Positions 23,496-35,800 are shown, numbered from the stretch's first letter. The stretch: DNA of 64,000 nt from Aegilops tauschii subsp. strangulata (GCF_002575655.3 NC_053035.3:503842601-503906600), one strand, 5' to 3'. Notes: a model not told the origin generated them from the sequence alone. Program-made: numbers and translations.

Positions 23496-24505
23496 TTTTT
23501 GGACATGCATGAAATGACCCCCAACTTTGGCCAACAGGTGGGCATGCCCATGGTAGGCATCCATGTCAGATTTGAACTAATTCCGACACCGTATGCAAGT
23601 TGCGTCATGTCCAACCGTTTATTGGTCATTTTTCACCTAGAAAACTTTAGAAAATTGCAAGATTTGTCGAAAAACAAATATAACTTGGCATGGTGCCTTC
23701 AATTGGTCATATAAGCTCATGAGAAAAATTTGGGTTATCTAAAAGATGTAAAAAAATGAGCTCTCAAACGGACCCTTCATGCCTAACATAGGCATGCAAG
23801 GAATAACCCCAACTTTTTCGAGCAAGCGGGCATGCCCACGATAGGCATCCATGTCAGGTTTGAATGAATTTTGATACATTATGCAACTTCTGTCACGTCC
23901 GACCATTTATTGGGCTTTTCACTGAGAAAACTCTAGAAAATGCAAAGCTAGTCGAAGACCCAAACAACTTGGGATGATGCCTTGAATTTGTCATATAAGG
24001 CTATGAAAATAAATGAGCCAATTCAGGGATGTCGAGAAATAACGTGCTCTCAAACAAAGCCTTCTGGCCTATCCGAACACCCTCCGTTGAACATATTCTA
24101 GTTTTGGACACTCTTAAAATGATGCAAACTTTTGCAAGCAGGTGGGCATGCCCCTGATGCATCCATGCTAGGATTGAACGATTCCCGATAGTGTAGGTAA
24201 GTTGTGACATGTCCGACCATTTATTGGCCTGTTTTGACCGAGAAAATTCTAGAAAATGCAAAAAAAATTGAAAACTAAAATAACCTGGCATGCTACCTTG
24301 AATTGGTCATACAAGCCAAGGAAAAGAATGGAGTCATTTGACGGTTGTCGTGAAACAACGTGCTCTCAATCGGGGCTTTCTGGCCTACCTGGACACCCTA
24401 CGATGAACATGGTGTTTTCGGGACATTCTTGACATTACTAGAATTTTGGCCAGAAGGTGGGCAAGCCCATGGTAGACATCCCATGCCAAGTTTGAAGAAA
24501 AAGTA
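23496..24505. repeat. Diverged tandem repeat, unit about 290-330 bp, about 3.3 copies
   Basis: The phrase ggtgggcatgcccatg with aggcatccatg following recurs near 23537, 23827, 24141 and 24459. Each unit then carries cgaccatttattgg, a gagaaaa..ctagaaaatgcaa phrase, ttggcatg.tgcctt and gtgctctcaa. The units differ by many substitutions and short indels, so the array is old. The last copy is cut short at about 24505. Confidence 0.8.
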
Positions 24506-25072
24506 TTTAAAATTATAATTTAAATAGGAACTTAAAATTATTATTTAAACTTTTTAACATAACTAATAAATACAGAGCGATAAAATGGAAAAGGATAATA
24601 ATTTAAAGCATTAAATAAATGTTTGACAAAAAACGAATTTAAAATCATAATTTAAAACATTTCCTTAAAAATATCAATATTTCAAAATTTTGAACTGCTT
24701 TAAAAAATAATAGTAAAATAGAAAGGACAAAAATGAATTAATGATAAAAGACAAAATAACGAAAAAATAGAGAAAAAACTTAGGCCTTGACCCAACTAGG
24801 TGACGGTATCGCTCCCGTCGGGCGCCTGCTGTCTAAACTTATTTGCATTTAAAAAAATTGGCCACGTTCCCGAAAAATACTTGGAAAATAAAAAAAATCA
24901 TGTTATGTTCATAAATCATTTGCTATTTATTAAAAATATTCGGCATGTGCAAATTGTTCATTTTTTTTTCAAGAAAAGTTTCAATTTTATTTTCAGAAAT
25001 TGTTTTACATATGAACGCTGTAATGTGGTCCTTATATAATTTTATTTTCAGAAATTGTTTCGAATTTGTTAA
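24506..25072. other. AT-rich sequence without recognisable gene
   Basis: Very rich in aatttaaa-type phrases. A short duplication of ttttattttcagaaattgttt occurs near 24985 and 25040. Nothing else could be assigned. Confidence 0.5.
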
Positions 25073-26297
25073 GAGCATCTCCAGTCGTTGTGCCCCCCAG
25101 GAGGCGTTTTCTCGGCCTCCTGGGGAGGCCCCAGTGCTAATTTTGCCTTTGAGTGCAAAAAAATTCCAGCCGTTGTGCCCTTCAGGTTGTGTCTTATTTT
25201 TTTCGCTTTGTCATTACAACAAACATGTTGTGGGCACTGCCGGGCCACGCGAGCTCGAGCTCGTCGGCGACGACCCCAGCCGACCGGGCGACTCCCTCGG
25301 CCGCGTCTTCGTCTTCCGCCACCGGCGACGCGCTGCTCGAGCTCGGCGCGCCCCCCGGCGCCGCCGCCGACGTCCTCCCCGCGCCGCGCAGACTGCATCT
25401 CGTCACGCACGGTGACGGCTGGCTGCCGCGGCCTCCTCCCGGCTCCACCTCGAGGCGCACCACGCCGGCCGCTCCCGCTACGTGCTCTCCGGCTCCACAG
25501 CACGTCGACGGACTCCTCCTCGTCACGCACTTGACCAACCCGTCGAGGCTGCTGCTGCCCGTGGTGCACCATGCCCGGCCACGCACGGCCGCGTCCGCCT
25601 CGCCCTCGTCGTCGCCGCACTGAGCAGCTCCGCGAGGCAGCGGCAGCGGCGGCGCGCGCGACTGCGGCGACCTCCGGCGCGGCGAGGCGGAGCAGGGGAA
25701 CCGCGGCCTCCTTCCGGCTCACGCGACGGCCGCTCCACACACACACTGAAGGCCGGGCGCGCGCCCCCGTCGAAGCTGGCGCGGAAGGCCCCGTCAGTTC
25801 GCCGCCCCGTCCAGTCCGGCGACCTCCTGGGCTCAACGGCTGCTGCTGCGAGGGCGGGAGGCGGTTGCTGCGAGGGCGGGAGGCGCGCGCGGGTGGAGCC
25901 GGACGGGGCGGCGAGCAGGCAGGGAGCGGCGAGGCAGCGCGGCAAGGAGAGGAGCAAGGCGGCGAGCGGGGAGATGCGGGGCAGGGCCGGTGACACCAGG
26001 CGAGGGAGGCGTCGGGGCTGCATCAGCTTGGCGAGCTGTGTGCTGGGCGGTGGTGGAAGGAAGAGAGAAAGGAGAGAGGGGAGAGAGGGGCTGCAGGTGG
26101 GCCTGCGCATGCAAAAGGCGAGCGCCGGCGTTCCCAGCTGCTCCCAGGGAGCTGGGTGTGGGGTGGGCGCGCCGGCCGTAATATTCGCTAAATCCGGCTA
26201 AAAACGAGGTCCTGGATGCATGCCTAGGACGTTTTTTGACAACCGGCGCTAAAAAAGTGCTCCGGGAGGGCCGTCGAGGGGCCAGGTGGAGATGCTC
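25073..26297. mobile_element. Harbinger/Tourist-like non-autonomous DNA element with GC-rich core
   Basis: The ends are inverted copies of GAGCATCTCCA (left at 25073, right ending at 26297), flanked by the 3-bp TSD taa (25070-25072 and 26298-26300). A TAA/TTA target and this kind of end fit PIF-Harbinger/Tourist. The interior (about 25240-26110) is very GC-rich with open frames on both strands in several phases, unlike the AT-rich surroundings. No transposase is visible. The core may be captured host sequence, but I recognise no domain. Confidence 0.65.
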
Positions 26298-26300
26298 TAA

Positions 26301-27406
26301 GGAACAAGTGGATGGATTAGATAGGCAAAGCACTAACAGCGGCACAAAACCTGAGAAAAAACAGAGGCTTGACACATCATCAGCAACTTAGCCATAGCAA
26401 GTGTAATAATTACTTAATACTCCTGATAATAAAGCATCAAGGACTTGGACACGTTAATCCCCGAGAAAACTATAAAATATACGTATGTTTGTTTCCCACA
26501 GTGAATTTAATATCACGACTCAATCTTTCTCTGGTGGTAACTCCCTGAACATGCAAATCCGTGACTCTCCATTCCTCTTTTCCTTTGATAATAAAGATAC
26601 AAGGGCTTGCAAGTCCGTGACTCTGCATTTCTCTTTTCCTTGATGGAATATATGTGTTTTTTTTTGGGAACTCGCTGAATTTAGGACGTCATGGAATCGA
26701 ATCGAATGTGGTTGCCAAGTTCAGTTAGTATTTGTTCATTGCTTTGCGTTGCAGTATCATCGTCTCTTAGCTGGAAACGGATGCTGCTAACTTTTTTGGG
26801 AATACGCAAAACTTACATATCATCTCATTGTGTATCATGTTCAAGTCCCTTGCGTTCGTATCATATGTTGTACCATTAAATGCTGCTAACTGGAGCCAAA
26901 AAAGACAGCAGCAGCAAACAACGAGAAAGTCCATTTATTCAGAGCATAGGTACAGCGCAGCCGCTGCACCTACGTGTGAAGCACTCAAGTGGTTTACAAA
27001 TATGTGAGCTGACATCTTTCTTTTTTCTTATTTTTTTCTAATAAATGTACTTCTATACATAAAAACGCAAAGCCGAATACAGCCGGACGGCAATGGATCA
27101 GTAGAGGTATCACTTGTTCCGTTGTCAAAGACGGCAATGGATCAGTAGTGCGCTTTGTGTCTGGCACACACATCCACGACAGCAGTCGGGATTATTCCTC
27201 TCAGACATTTACGACTGTCGGTGATGGTCGCTACTCCTTGTTCCATTAGTACATAACAAAGGTCTAGCACAAGAAGAAGAAGGAGAAGCGACCTTCACGA
27301 CAACAATCTACATCCTTCCTTCAAAAACAAACCCAAAGTCACTCAAGGAGCCCGACAGAATGACAGTCAACCGTTACATATATCGAGTACTGACATAAAA
27401 AAATTA
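26301..27406. other. Unassigned sequence between Harbinger-like element and hairpin repeat
   Basis: Mixed composition and no gene recognised. ggcaatggatcagta is repeated at about 27090 and 27131. I see no terminal repeats that define an element. Confidence 0.4.
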
Positions 27407-27598
27407 CCTATGATTTGCCGGAATGTTATTAATTTCCTGTTCTGGCAAATCACGGGCACTCGATATTTCCTACTTTATAGCACAAGTCATGCTAAAATTC
27501 ACGAAAAAATCCGGCATGACCTTTGCTAAAATAGGACATATCGAGCGCCTGAAATTTGCCGGAACAGAAATGAATTAACACTCTGACAAAACATAGGC
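27407..27598. repeat. Long imperfect hairpin (MITE-like), arms about 85 nt
   Basis: The left arm starts cctatgatttgccgg and includes ggcaaatcacgggcactcgatat. The right arm is its imperfect inverse, through gcatgacctttgctaaaa, ggacatatcgagcg and tttgccggaaca to cataggc. The loop is about 20 nt near 27502. Related but less complete copies lie at 41241-41389 and 45829-45960 inside the neighbouring CACTA element. Confidence 0.7.
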
Positions 27599-27699
27599 CA
27601 CTCGAATTTTCCTGTGATACAAAGATGTCCATACACATTGTCACAACTACTTATCTACTACTAGTACATCTATCAAACCACCACCACTAGGGAAAAGCC

Positions 27700-27930
27700 T
27701 AGCAGCAGCGCGGGTTCTAGGTATATCAGTAGCGCGGGGTCCGGCGCTACTAATAAGGCGCTACAGCTAAGCGTAGCAGCAGCGCGTGCACCCCCGCGCT
27801 ACTGCTATACAAGTGTAGCAGCAGCGTGCTGCGTGGATGCTCGCTACTGCTAATAGCTCTAGCGCGCTTTACCTGTACGCGCTACTGCTACTGTCATGCT
27901 ACTGCTAACTTTTCTCCACTCGCTACTGCT
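27700..27930. repeat. CACTA left subterminal repeats
   Basis: Copies of agcagcgcg, gtagcgcgg and cgctactgcta occur in both orientations. In CACTA elements such arrays bind the TNPA-type protein and bring the ends together. Confidence 0.85.
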
Positions 27931-28187
27931 AATTTCAGTAGTTTTTGATTTTTTTTCTGCATATTTGTTTTGTATTTAAACAGGCTTTATACAAGAATCT
28001 TTAGCACATACAAATGTCATCATGATACACATACAAATGGCTGCAAGACCACAAATGTAATCATAGCATATACATACAAATAGTCTCATCATAATCATCA
28101 TCCAACACAAAGTGGTATCTCGTCATCATCTCGAAAATAGCGATACATATGCAAGTCTCGAATACTTGCAACTACAACGCCATCCAT

Positions 28188-28442
28188 CTAAACAATGGTA
28201 TACGCGAGAAGAGCTATCAGTATGAGTGAGAGCGGAACTATGCGGTACATGAGGCGGCGGTTACGAGTCCTCTCTCGCGCTAGCGTGAACCTCAAGTAAC
28301 TAGCTTCTCCTTCTTGTCTGCTTTTGAAGCCTTTATGGCTGGCGCCCGAGACCCCATTTACTTGCGCCTGACACTCCTGCCACTCGTTGTACACCCCCGG
28401 AACCTTCCCTTTGTACACGACATAGCACTGCCATCTCGCCAT
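28188..28442 (-). CDS. Small viroplasmin-domain protein with C-terminal membrane segment
   Basis: 84 codons from ATG at 28442. Residues 5-50 (CYVVYKGKVPGVYNEW, then a SHKGFKSRQEGEASYLRF stretch) match the Cauli_VI/RNase H1 N-terminal domain, which binds RNA-DNA hybrid or double-stranded RNA. A basic hinge (RERTRNRR) is followed by a hydrophobic segment (IVPLSLILIALLAYTIV) ending at the stop, a possible tail anchor. There is no RNase H catalytic part. It is the last gene before the left CACTA end, reads in the same direction as the transposase, and its frame is intact. Its role in the transposon is unknown. The domain call rests on motif recognition. Confidence 0.65.
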   Translation of the reverse strand: MARWQCYVVYKGKVPGVYNEWQECQAQVNGVSGASHKGFKSRQEGEASYLRFTLARERTRNRRLMYRIVPLSLILIALLAYTIV

Positions 28443-28726
28443 CAAGAAACTAGGTACCTGTTAGAGATGCATCTTCATGAAGAGGATGTACAATCATATG
28501 CAACAAAATATACTAGAGCAACACGAAAAAGAAAGGGTTAGCAACTAGATGCAACATACAGTACGCAAACTAATTAACTAGAGGTACGCAGGTCATCGTA
28601 CGCAAACTAACAAAGTAGCGTTACGCAAGTTCGGCAGGGACCGTGGACATCACAAAGTTTCATCGCTACAGAAAGTATACAAGTTCAACCGACACATATC
28701 ATCATCATCGGCATCGTAAATCACTA

Positions 28727-31128
28727 GAAGTTCCATCCTTCCATATCATCGAGGATGGACCCTAGCTTCTTGAATGGCGTGAGGTCTAGACGTTGCATGC
28801 CTATGCGAGTTCGGACGTCAGCTCGCGATATAGGGCCCTAGTGGAACATCCCCTTCTCATCGACGACTTCTTTCATGATGATCGTCGCAATGTCCCTTTG
28901 GATGCGAAAGAAGTCATCTCTAAGTTTATAATCCCCTTCTCCATGAGATTCTAGCCACTTGTGGATATGATCATCATTTCTGCTTGTCATGCGAAGCTTT
29001 TGGTGATCCGTGCTGAACTCAATCATGAGATGGACGATGTAGAATCCATCCTTCTTGCTTGGTTTTGGGACATGGATGCAGGAGAAGTTAGTTTTATGCG
29101 CGAAACCCATCTTCTTGTTCCTTTGTTTCCTGATCTGCATGTGGCCACCTCTAATGCTGAAGCCTTGGAGATCATCATCTAGAATATTCATTATGTGGGT
29201 GTAGTCCTTTTTCTCGTAGTCTCTGGAAGGGTCAAAATACACGGCGTGGGAGACTCGCGAGTAAAGAACGATAAGGACGGCGCGCCCGTTGCTGCGGGGA
29301 AAATACACCTCAAATTATTCTCCATATGAGCGAGAAGGAATGATTGAAATGTACGAAAGGGTTGTCCGGAACTGACTTACTTTGGATGATAAGGCAGGAG
29401 GACAATTTCCTGGTCCTTATTATGTACCATGAAGTTTTGGAGGTAGTCCCTAGCAGTTTCCCGTTCAAAGTTGCCGAGACTCAAGAAAGACTCGTGCATG
29501 TAGTACGGATCCGCCACACAGATTTGAGAGACTTCTTCACTCTTCATGACGGAGCTCATATGTAGCGCAAAAAGGCGGACAATTGTAAAATCGAGCCGCC
29601 TTGTCAGAAACATCTCAAAGATATGGTCAAACCGCAGGAAGAACACCTCCGCGGGCCGTGTGTCGACGTAGCACCTCCCCTCAGGCACATGAGCCGCGTA
29701 TGTTGGATATCCTGGATCCTTTGAGGCTAGTAGGCTTTTCTCAGTCGACAACACATGGTCGTGCAGTCTCCTGAGATCCCCTGATAGTGCCTCCAGCGGT
29801 TTCGGCGGTAGCATCGGCTCGCCCGTGAGATGGAACATGGCCGCACCTTTCACGGGTACACGCTCTCCAGAATCCATCGTCTGGCTGCTATGTGCTCTAG
29901 CTTGTTTGGAGGCAGTTATCTTCCCCGATCTCTTCCTCTCCTTTTTCTTGGGCACACCTTCCAGACCCTTCCTTAACCCCTGCCCCAGGGTTCCCGAGCT
30001 AAGCACTATACGACCCCCGGCTAGTTGAGCCTGTGTTGAGGCGGCATCTTCAGGCGTGTCCTGTGAGGAATTCATGAAGAGAGACTTTTTGCAATCCTTC
30101 CAACGACCTTCCTGCCCGGGCATATCATCCATATCCTCATTAGCATGCTGATAGCCCGATTCGTCATATGGTTGACTCATCATATCTATGTCACAGTCAT
30201 ACGCGTTTGTATTGAGTAAACCCACAGGGTCGACCTCCGTCTCATCATCCATTCTATGTTCTACAGGACCGATTACATCAGCCAGTACTATTGCACCCCC
30301 TTCATCACGTCGTCCGCCGCTCTCACCCGGCACTACAGGAGCTGGTAATTGCGTAGGCGGGGTGGTGGTCTCCGCACATGCTTGTTGATGTGTGGTTGTT
30401 GGTGTGCTCTCGGCCGGCTCCAGACTAAGATTCTTCGGCCATAGCAGCACCCAACCCTTGCAGCTTCTAATCCACGGCGGGGTCTCGTTGTCCTCTCCCA
30501 CATGCTGTACTGGAGGAGGCAAAGCCTCGTGCCCCGATTCCACACTGGACAAGCTAACCCTGAAGTGCCCAGCGGGGATCGGCTGGTTGTGGAACGTGGG
30601 TTGCAAGGGGTTCATTATCATCCCCTTTCCCACGTCCACCTTCTGGCCTTTGATCAAGTAGAGTATGGTGCACGGGGTTTCTTCGCCCTGCAAACACATA
30701 TGTCTGTGGCGTAAAACATCCGAAAGGCAACGAAAATGGAATATTCTATATATATATATGTTGGTGCGACATGTAATTACCGTGACGGCGTCGAGATCAG
30801 CCAAAGACAAAGGCCCACCTAGCGCGCCAGAGACTGAGGACGGGCTGCTATGAGCGGGAGCGACTGCAAGAGGAGGCCCGGTTGCATGAGCAAGTGATGG
30901 TGCGGTGTTGTTGTTGTTCATGGAGTTGCTCCCGACGAAACTGGGCATCGGGAAATCATGTACCGTCTTGTTTGGATTTTCCTTCGTCCAGTTGATGATA
31001 GCTGGAACCAAGTTAGTAGCAAAATCATTTCTGCAGGCAGTTACAGCTGCATTGACTGCCTGCTGTAGCAACTCATTTTTCTCCTCGGCTATTTTTTTCG
31101 CGTCCTCAGCTGCTTTTTTGTTGGGAAT
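28727..31128 (-). pseudogene. CACTA second gene, C-terminal half with Ulp1-like peptidase part
   Basis: Continues the gene cut by the Angela insertion at 31128. The first part is a helix (KKAAEDAKKIAEEKNELL), then low-complexity sequence. An intron at 30780-30688 (GT...AG, 93 bp) is readable. A linker rich in Thr, Pro and Asp and a basic stretch (KKKERKRSGK) follow. The C-terminal part begins near 29700, and DQEIVLLPYHPK is followed by an apparent intron (about 29378-29309). It then continues RAVLIVLYSRVSHAVYFDPSRD, which aligns in style with C48/Ulp1 peptidases, where His-Trp is usual in place of Arg-Ala. A TAG at 28838-28840 is in frame, and the open frame continues to 28727. Ulp1-type domains process SUMO; activity here is doubtful. 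Confidence 0.65.
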
Positions 31129-32832
31129 CGTAGCATAATTTAAAATTTTCCTACGCTCACCAAGATGCATCTATGGAGTCTACTAGCAACGAGGGGAAAG
31201 GAGTGCATCTACATACCCTTGTAGATCGCGAGCGGAAGCGTTCCAATGAACGTGGATGACGGAGTCGTACTCGCCGTGATCCAAATCACCGATGACCGAG
31301 TGCCGAACGGACGGCACCTCCGCGTTCAACACACGTACGGTGCAGCGACGTCTCCTCCTTCTTGATCCAGCAAGGGGGGAGGAGAGGTTGATGGAGATCC
31401 AGCAGCACGACGGCGTGGTGGTGGATGTAGCGGGTCTCCTGCAGGGCTTCGCCGAGCTTCTGCGAGAGAGAGAGAGGTGTTGCAGGGGAGGAGGGAGGCG
31501 CCCAAGGCTGTAGGTTGCTGCCCTCCCTCCCCCCTTTATATAGGCCCCTGGGGGGTGCGCCAGCCCTGGGAGATGGGATCTCCAAGGGGGGGGGGCGGCC
31601 AAGGGGGGAAGGGGTTGCCTTGCCCCCCAAGGCAAGGGGGAAGCTCCCCCCAGGGTTCCCAACCCTAGGCGCATGGGGGGAGGCCCAAGGGGGGTGCCCC
31701 AGCCCACTAAGGGCTGGTTCCCTTCCACTTTCAGCCCATGGGGCCCTGCGGGACAGGTGGCCCCACCCGGTGGACCCCCGGGACCCTTCCGGTGGTCCCG
31801 GTACAATACCGGTAACCCCCGAAACTTTCCCGGTGGCCGAAACTGGACTTCCTATATATAATTCTTCACCTCCGGACCATTCCGAAACCTCTCGTGATGT
31901 CCGGGATCTCATCCGGGACTCCGAACAACTTTCGGGTTTCCGCATACATATATCTCTACAACCCTAGCGTCACCGGACCTTAAGTGTGTAGACCCTACGG
32001 GTTCGGGAGACAGGCAGACATGACCGAGACGCCTCTCCGGTCAATAACCAACAGCGGGATCTGGATACCCATGTTGGCTCCCACATGTTCCACGATGATC
32101 TCATCGGGTGAACCACGGTGTCGAGGATTCAATCAATCCGTATGCAATTCCCTTTGTCAATCGGTATGTTACTTGCCCGAGATTCGATCGTCGGTATCCC
32201 AATACCTTGTTCAATCTCGTTACCGGCAAGTCTCTTTACTCGTACCGCAATGCATGATCCCGTGACTAACGCCTTAGTCACATTGAGCTCATTATGATGA
32301 TGCATTACCGAGTGGGCCCAGAGATACCTCTCCGTCACACGGAGTGACAAATCCCAGTCTCGATCCGTGCCAACCCAACAGACACTTTCGGAGATACCCG
32401 TAATGCACCTTTATAGTCACCCAGTTACGTTGTGACGTTTGGCACACCCAAAGCACTCCTACGGTATCCGGGAGTTGCACGATCTCATGGTCTAAGGAAA
32501 AGATACCTGATATTGGAAAAGCTCTAGCAAACGAAACTACACGATCTTTTATGCTATGCTTAGGATTGGGTCTTGTCCATCACATCATTCTCCTAATGAT
32601 GTGATCCCGTTATCAATGACATCCAATGTCCATAGTCAGGAAACCATGACTATCTGTTGATCAACGAGCTAGTCAACTAGAGGCTTACTAGGGACACGTT
32701 GTGGTCTATGTATTCACACATGTATTACGATTTCCGGACAATACAATTATAGCATGAATAATAGACAATTACCATGAACAAAGAAATATAATAATAACCA
32801 TTTATTATTGCCTCTAGGGCATATTTCCAACA
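31129..32832 (-). repeat. Angela 3' LTR (left copy, 1704 bp)
   Basis: Starts TGTTGGGAATCG and ends TTTCCAACA. Between about 31880 and 32510 it differs from its partner at roughly 35-40 positions by eye, but it is almost identical to the partner on either side of that tract. Confidence 0.97.
31535..31543 (-). promoter_or_regulatory. Putative TATA box, Angela left LTR
   Basis: The minus strand reads CTATATAAA after GGGGC, at the equivalent position in all three Angela LTRs here. Confidence 0.5.
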
Positions 32833-32846
32833 GTCTCCCACTTGCA
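32833..32846 (-). promoter_or_regulatory. Angela polypurine tract
   Basis: The minus strand reads AAGTGGGAGAC directly before the 3' LTR start TGTTGGAAAT. It primes plus-strand DNA synthesis in this family. Confidence 0.7.
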
Positions 32847-32864
32847 CTAGAGTCAATAATTTAG

Positions 32865-35800
32865 TTACATTGTGATGAATCGAACACCCATTGCATCCTG
32901 GTGTTGATCATGTTTTGCCCTAGGGAGAGGTTTAGTCAACGGATCTGCTACATTCAGGTCCGTGTGTACTTTACAAATTTCTATGTCTCCATTTTGAACA
33001 CTTTCACGAATGGAGTTGAAGCGACGCTTGATATGCCTGGTCTTCCTGTGAAACCTGGGCTCCTTCGCAAGGGCAATAGCTCCAGTGTTGTCACAGAAGA
33101 GAGTCATTGGGCCCGACGCATTGGGAATCACCCCTAGGTCGGTAATGAACTCCTTCATCCAGACTGCTTCCTGTGCTGCCTCCAAGGCTGCCATGTACTC
33201 CGCTTCACATGTAGATCCCGCCACGACGCTTTGCTTGCAACTGCACCAGCTTACTGCTCCTCCATTCAAAATATACACGTATCCAGTCTGTGACTTCAAG
33301 TCATCCAGATCTGTATCGAAGCTAGCATCGACGTAACCCTTTATGACGAGCTCTTCGTCACCTCCATAAACGAGAAACATATCCTTAGTCCTCTTCAGGT
33401 ACTTCAGGATATTCTTGACCGCTGTCCAGTGTTCCTTGCCGGGATTACTTTGGTACCTTCCTACCAAACTTACGGCAAGATTTACATCAGGTCTGGTACA
33501 CAGCATGGCATACATAATAGACCCTATGGCCGAGGCATAGGGGATGACACTCATCTCTTCTATATCTTCTGCCGTGGTCGGGCATTGAGCCGTGCTCAAT
33601 TGCACACCTTGCAATACAGGAAAGAACGCCTTCTTGGACTGATCCATACTGAACTTCTTCAATATCTTGTCAAGGTATGTACTCTGTGAAAGACCAATGA
33701 GGCGTCTTGATCTATCTCTATAGATTTTGATGCCTACTATATAAGCAGCTTCTCCAAGGTCCTTCATTGAAAAACACTTATTCAAATAGGCCTTTATACT
33801 TTCCAAGAATTCTATATCATTTCCCATCAATAATATGTCATCCACATATAATATGAGAAATGCTACAGAGCTCCCACTCATTTTCTTGTAAACACAGGCT
33901 TCTCCATAAGTCTGTGTAAACCCAAACGCTTTGATCATCTCATCAAAGCGAATGTTCCAACTCCGAGATGCTTGCACCAGCCCATAGATTGAGTGCTGGA
34001 GCTTGCATACTTTGTTAGCATTCTTAGGATCGACAAAACCTTCCGGCTGCATCATATACAACTCTTCCTTAAGGAAGCCATTAAGGAATGCCGTTTTGAC
34101 GTCCATCTGCCATATCTCATAATCATAGTATGCGGCAATTGCTAACATGATTCGGACGGACTTCAGCTTCGCTACGGGTGAGAAATTCTCATCGTAGTCA
34201 ACTCCTTGAACTTGTCGATAACCCTTAGCGACAAGTCGAGCTTTGTAGATGGTCACATTACCATCCGCGTCCGTCTTCTTCTTAAAGATCCATTTGTTTT
34301 CTATGGCTCGCCGCTCATCGGGCAAGTCAGTCAAAGTCCATACTTTGTTTTCATACATGGATTCTATCTCGGATTTCATGGCTTCTAGCCATTTGTCGGA
34401 GTCCGGGCCCGCCATCGCTTCTTCATAGTTCGAAGGTTCACCGTTGTCTAACAACATGATTTCCAGGACAGGGTTGCCGTACCACTCTGGTGCGGAACGT
34501 GTCCTTGTGGACCTACGAAGTTCAGCAACTTGATCCGAAGCTTCATGATCATCATCATTAACTTCCTCCCCAGTCGGTGTAGGCACCATAGGAACATTTT
34601 CCCGCGCTACGCTACTTTCCGGTTCGGAAGGAGTGACTATCACCTCATCAAGTTCCACTTTCCTCCCACTCAATTCTTTCGAGAGAAACTCCTTCTCTAG
34701 AAAGGACCCGTTCTTGGCAACGAAGATCTTGCCTTCGGATCTGAGGTAGAAGGTATACCCAATAGTTTCCTTAGGGTATCCTATGAAGACGCATTTTTCC
34801 GATTTGGGTTCGAGCTTTTCAGGTTGAAGTTTCTTGACATAAGCATCGCATCCCCAAACTTTTAGAAACGACAGCTTAGGTTTCTTCCCAAACCATAATT
34901 CATACGGTGTCGTCTCAACGGATTTCGACGGAGCCCTATTTAAAGTGAATGCGGCAGTCTCTAAAGCATAACCCCAAAATGAGAGCGGTAAATCGGTAAG
35001 AGACATCATAGATCGCACCATATCCAATAGAGTGCGATTCCGACGTTCGGGCACACCATTTCTCTGAGGTGTTCCAGGCGGCGTGAGTTGTGAAACTATT
35101 CCACATTTCCTTAAGTGTGCACCAAACTCGTGACTTAAATATTCTCCACCACGATCTGATCGTAGGAATTTTATTCTCCTGTCACGTTGATTCTCAACCT
35201 CACTCTGAAATTCTTTAAACTTTTCAAAGGTTTCAGACTTGTGTTTCATTAGGTAGACATATCCATATCTACTTAAATCATCAGTGAGAGTGAGAACATA
35301 ACGATATCCTCCGCGAGCCTCAACACTCATTGGACCACACACATCGGTATGTATGATTTCCAATAAGTTGGTTGCTCGCTCCATTGTTCCGGAGAACGGA
35401 GTCTTGGTCATCTTACCCATGAGGCATGGTTCACACGTGTCAAATGATTCTTAATCAAGAGACTCCAAAAGTCCATCTGCATGGAGCTTCTTCATGCGCT
35501 TGACACCAATGTGACCAAGGCGGCAGTGCCATAGATATGTGGGACTATCGTTATCAATTTTACATCTTTTGGTATTCACACTATGAACATGTGTAACATC
35601 ACGTTCGAGATTCATCAAAAATAAACCATTAACCAGCGGGGCATGACCATAAAACATATCTCTCAAATAAATAGAACAACCATTATTCTCGGATTTAAAT
35701 GAGTAGCCATCTCGAATTAAACGAGATCCAGATACAATGTTCATGCTCAAAGCTGGCACTAAATAACAATTATTGAGGTTTAAAACTAATCCTGTGGGAA

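Noticed and set aside
23496..24505. CRISPR-like array
   Set aside because: The repeat unit is about 300 bp, diverged, without short constant repeats and unique spacers, and the genome is plant nuclear.
25069..26375. Long overlapping open frames on both strands in the GC-rich core of the Harbinger-like element
   Set aside because: Very high GC lowers stop frequency in all frames. The translations are Arg/Pro/Ala low-complexity with no domain, so I did not call a gene.
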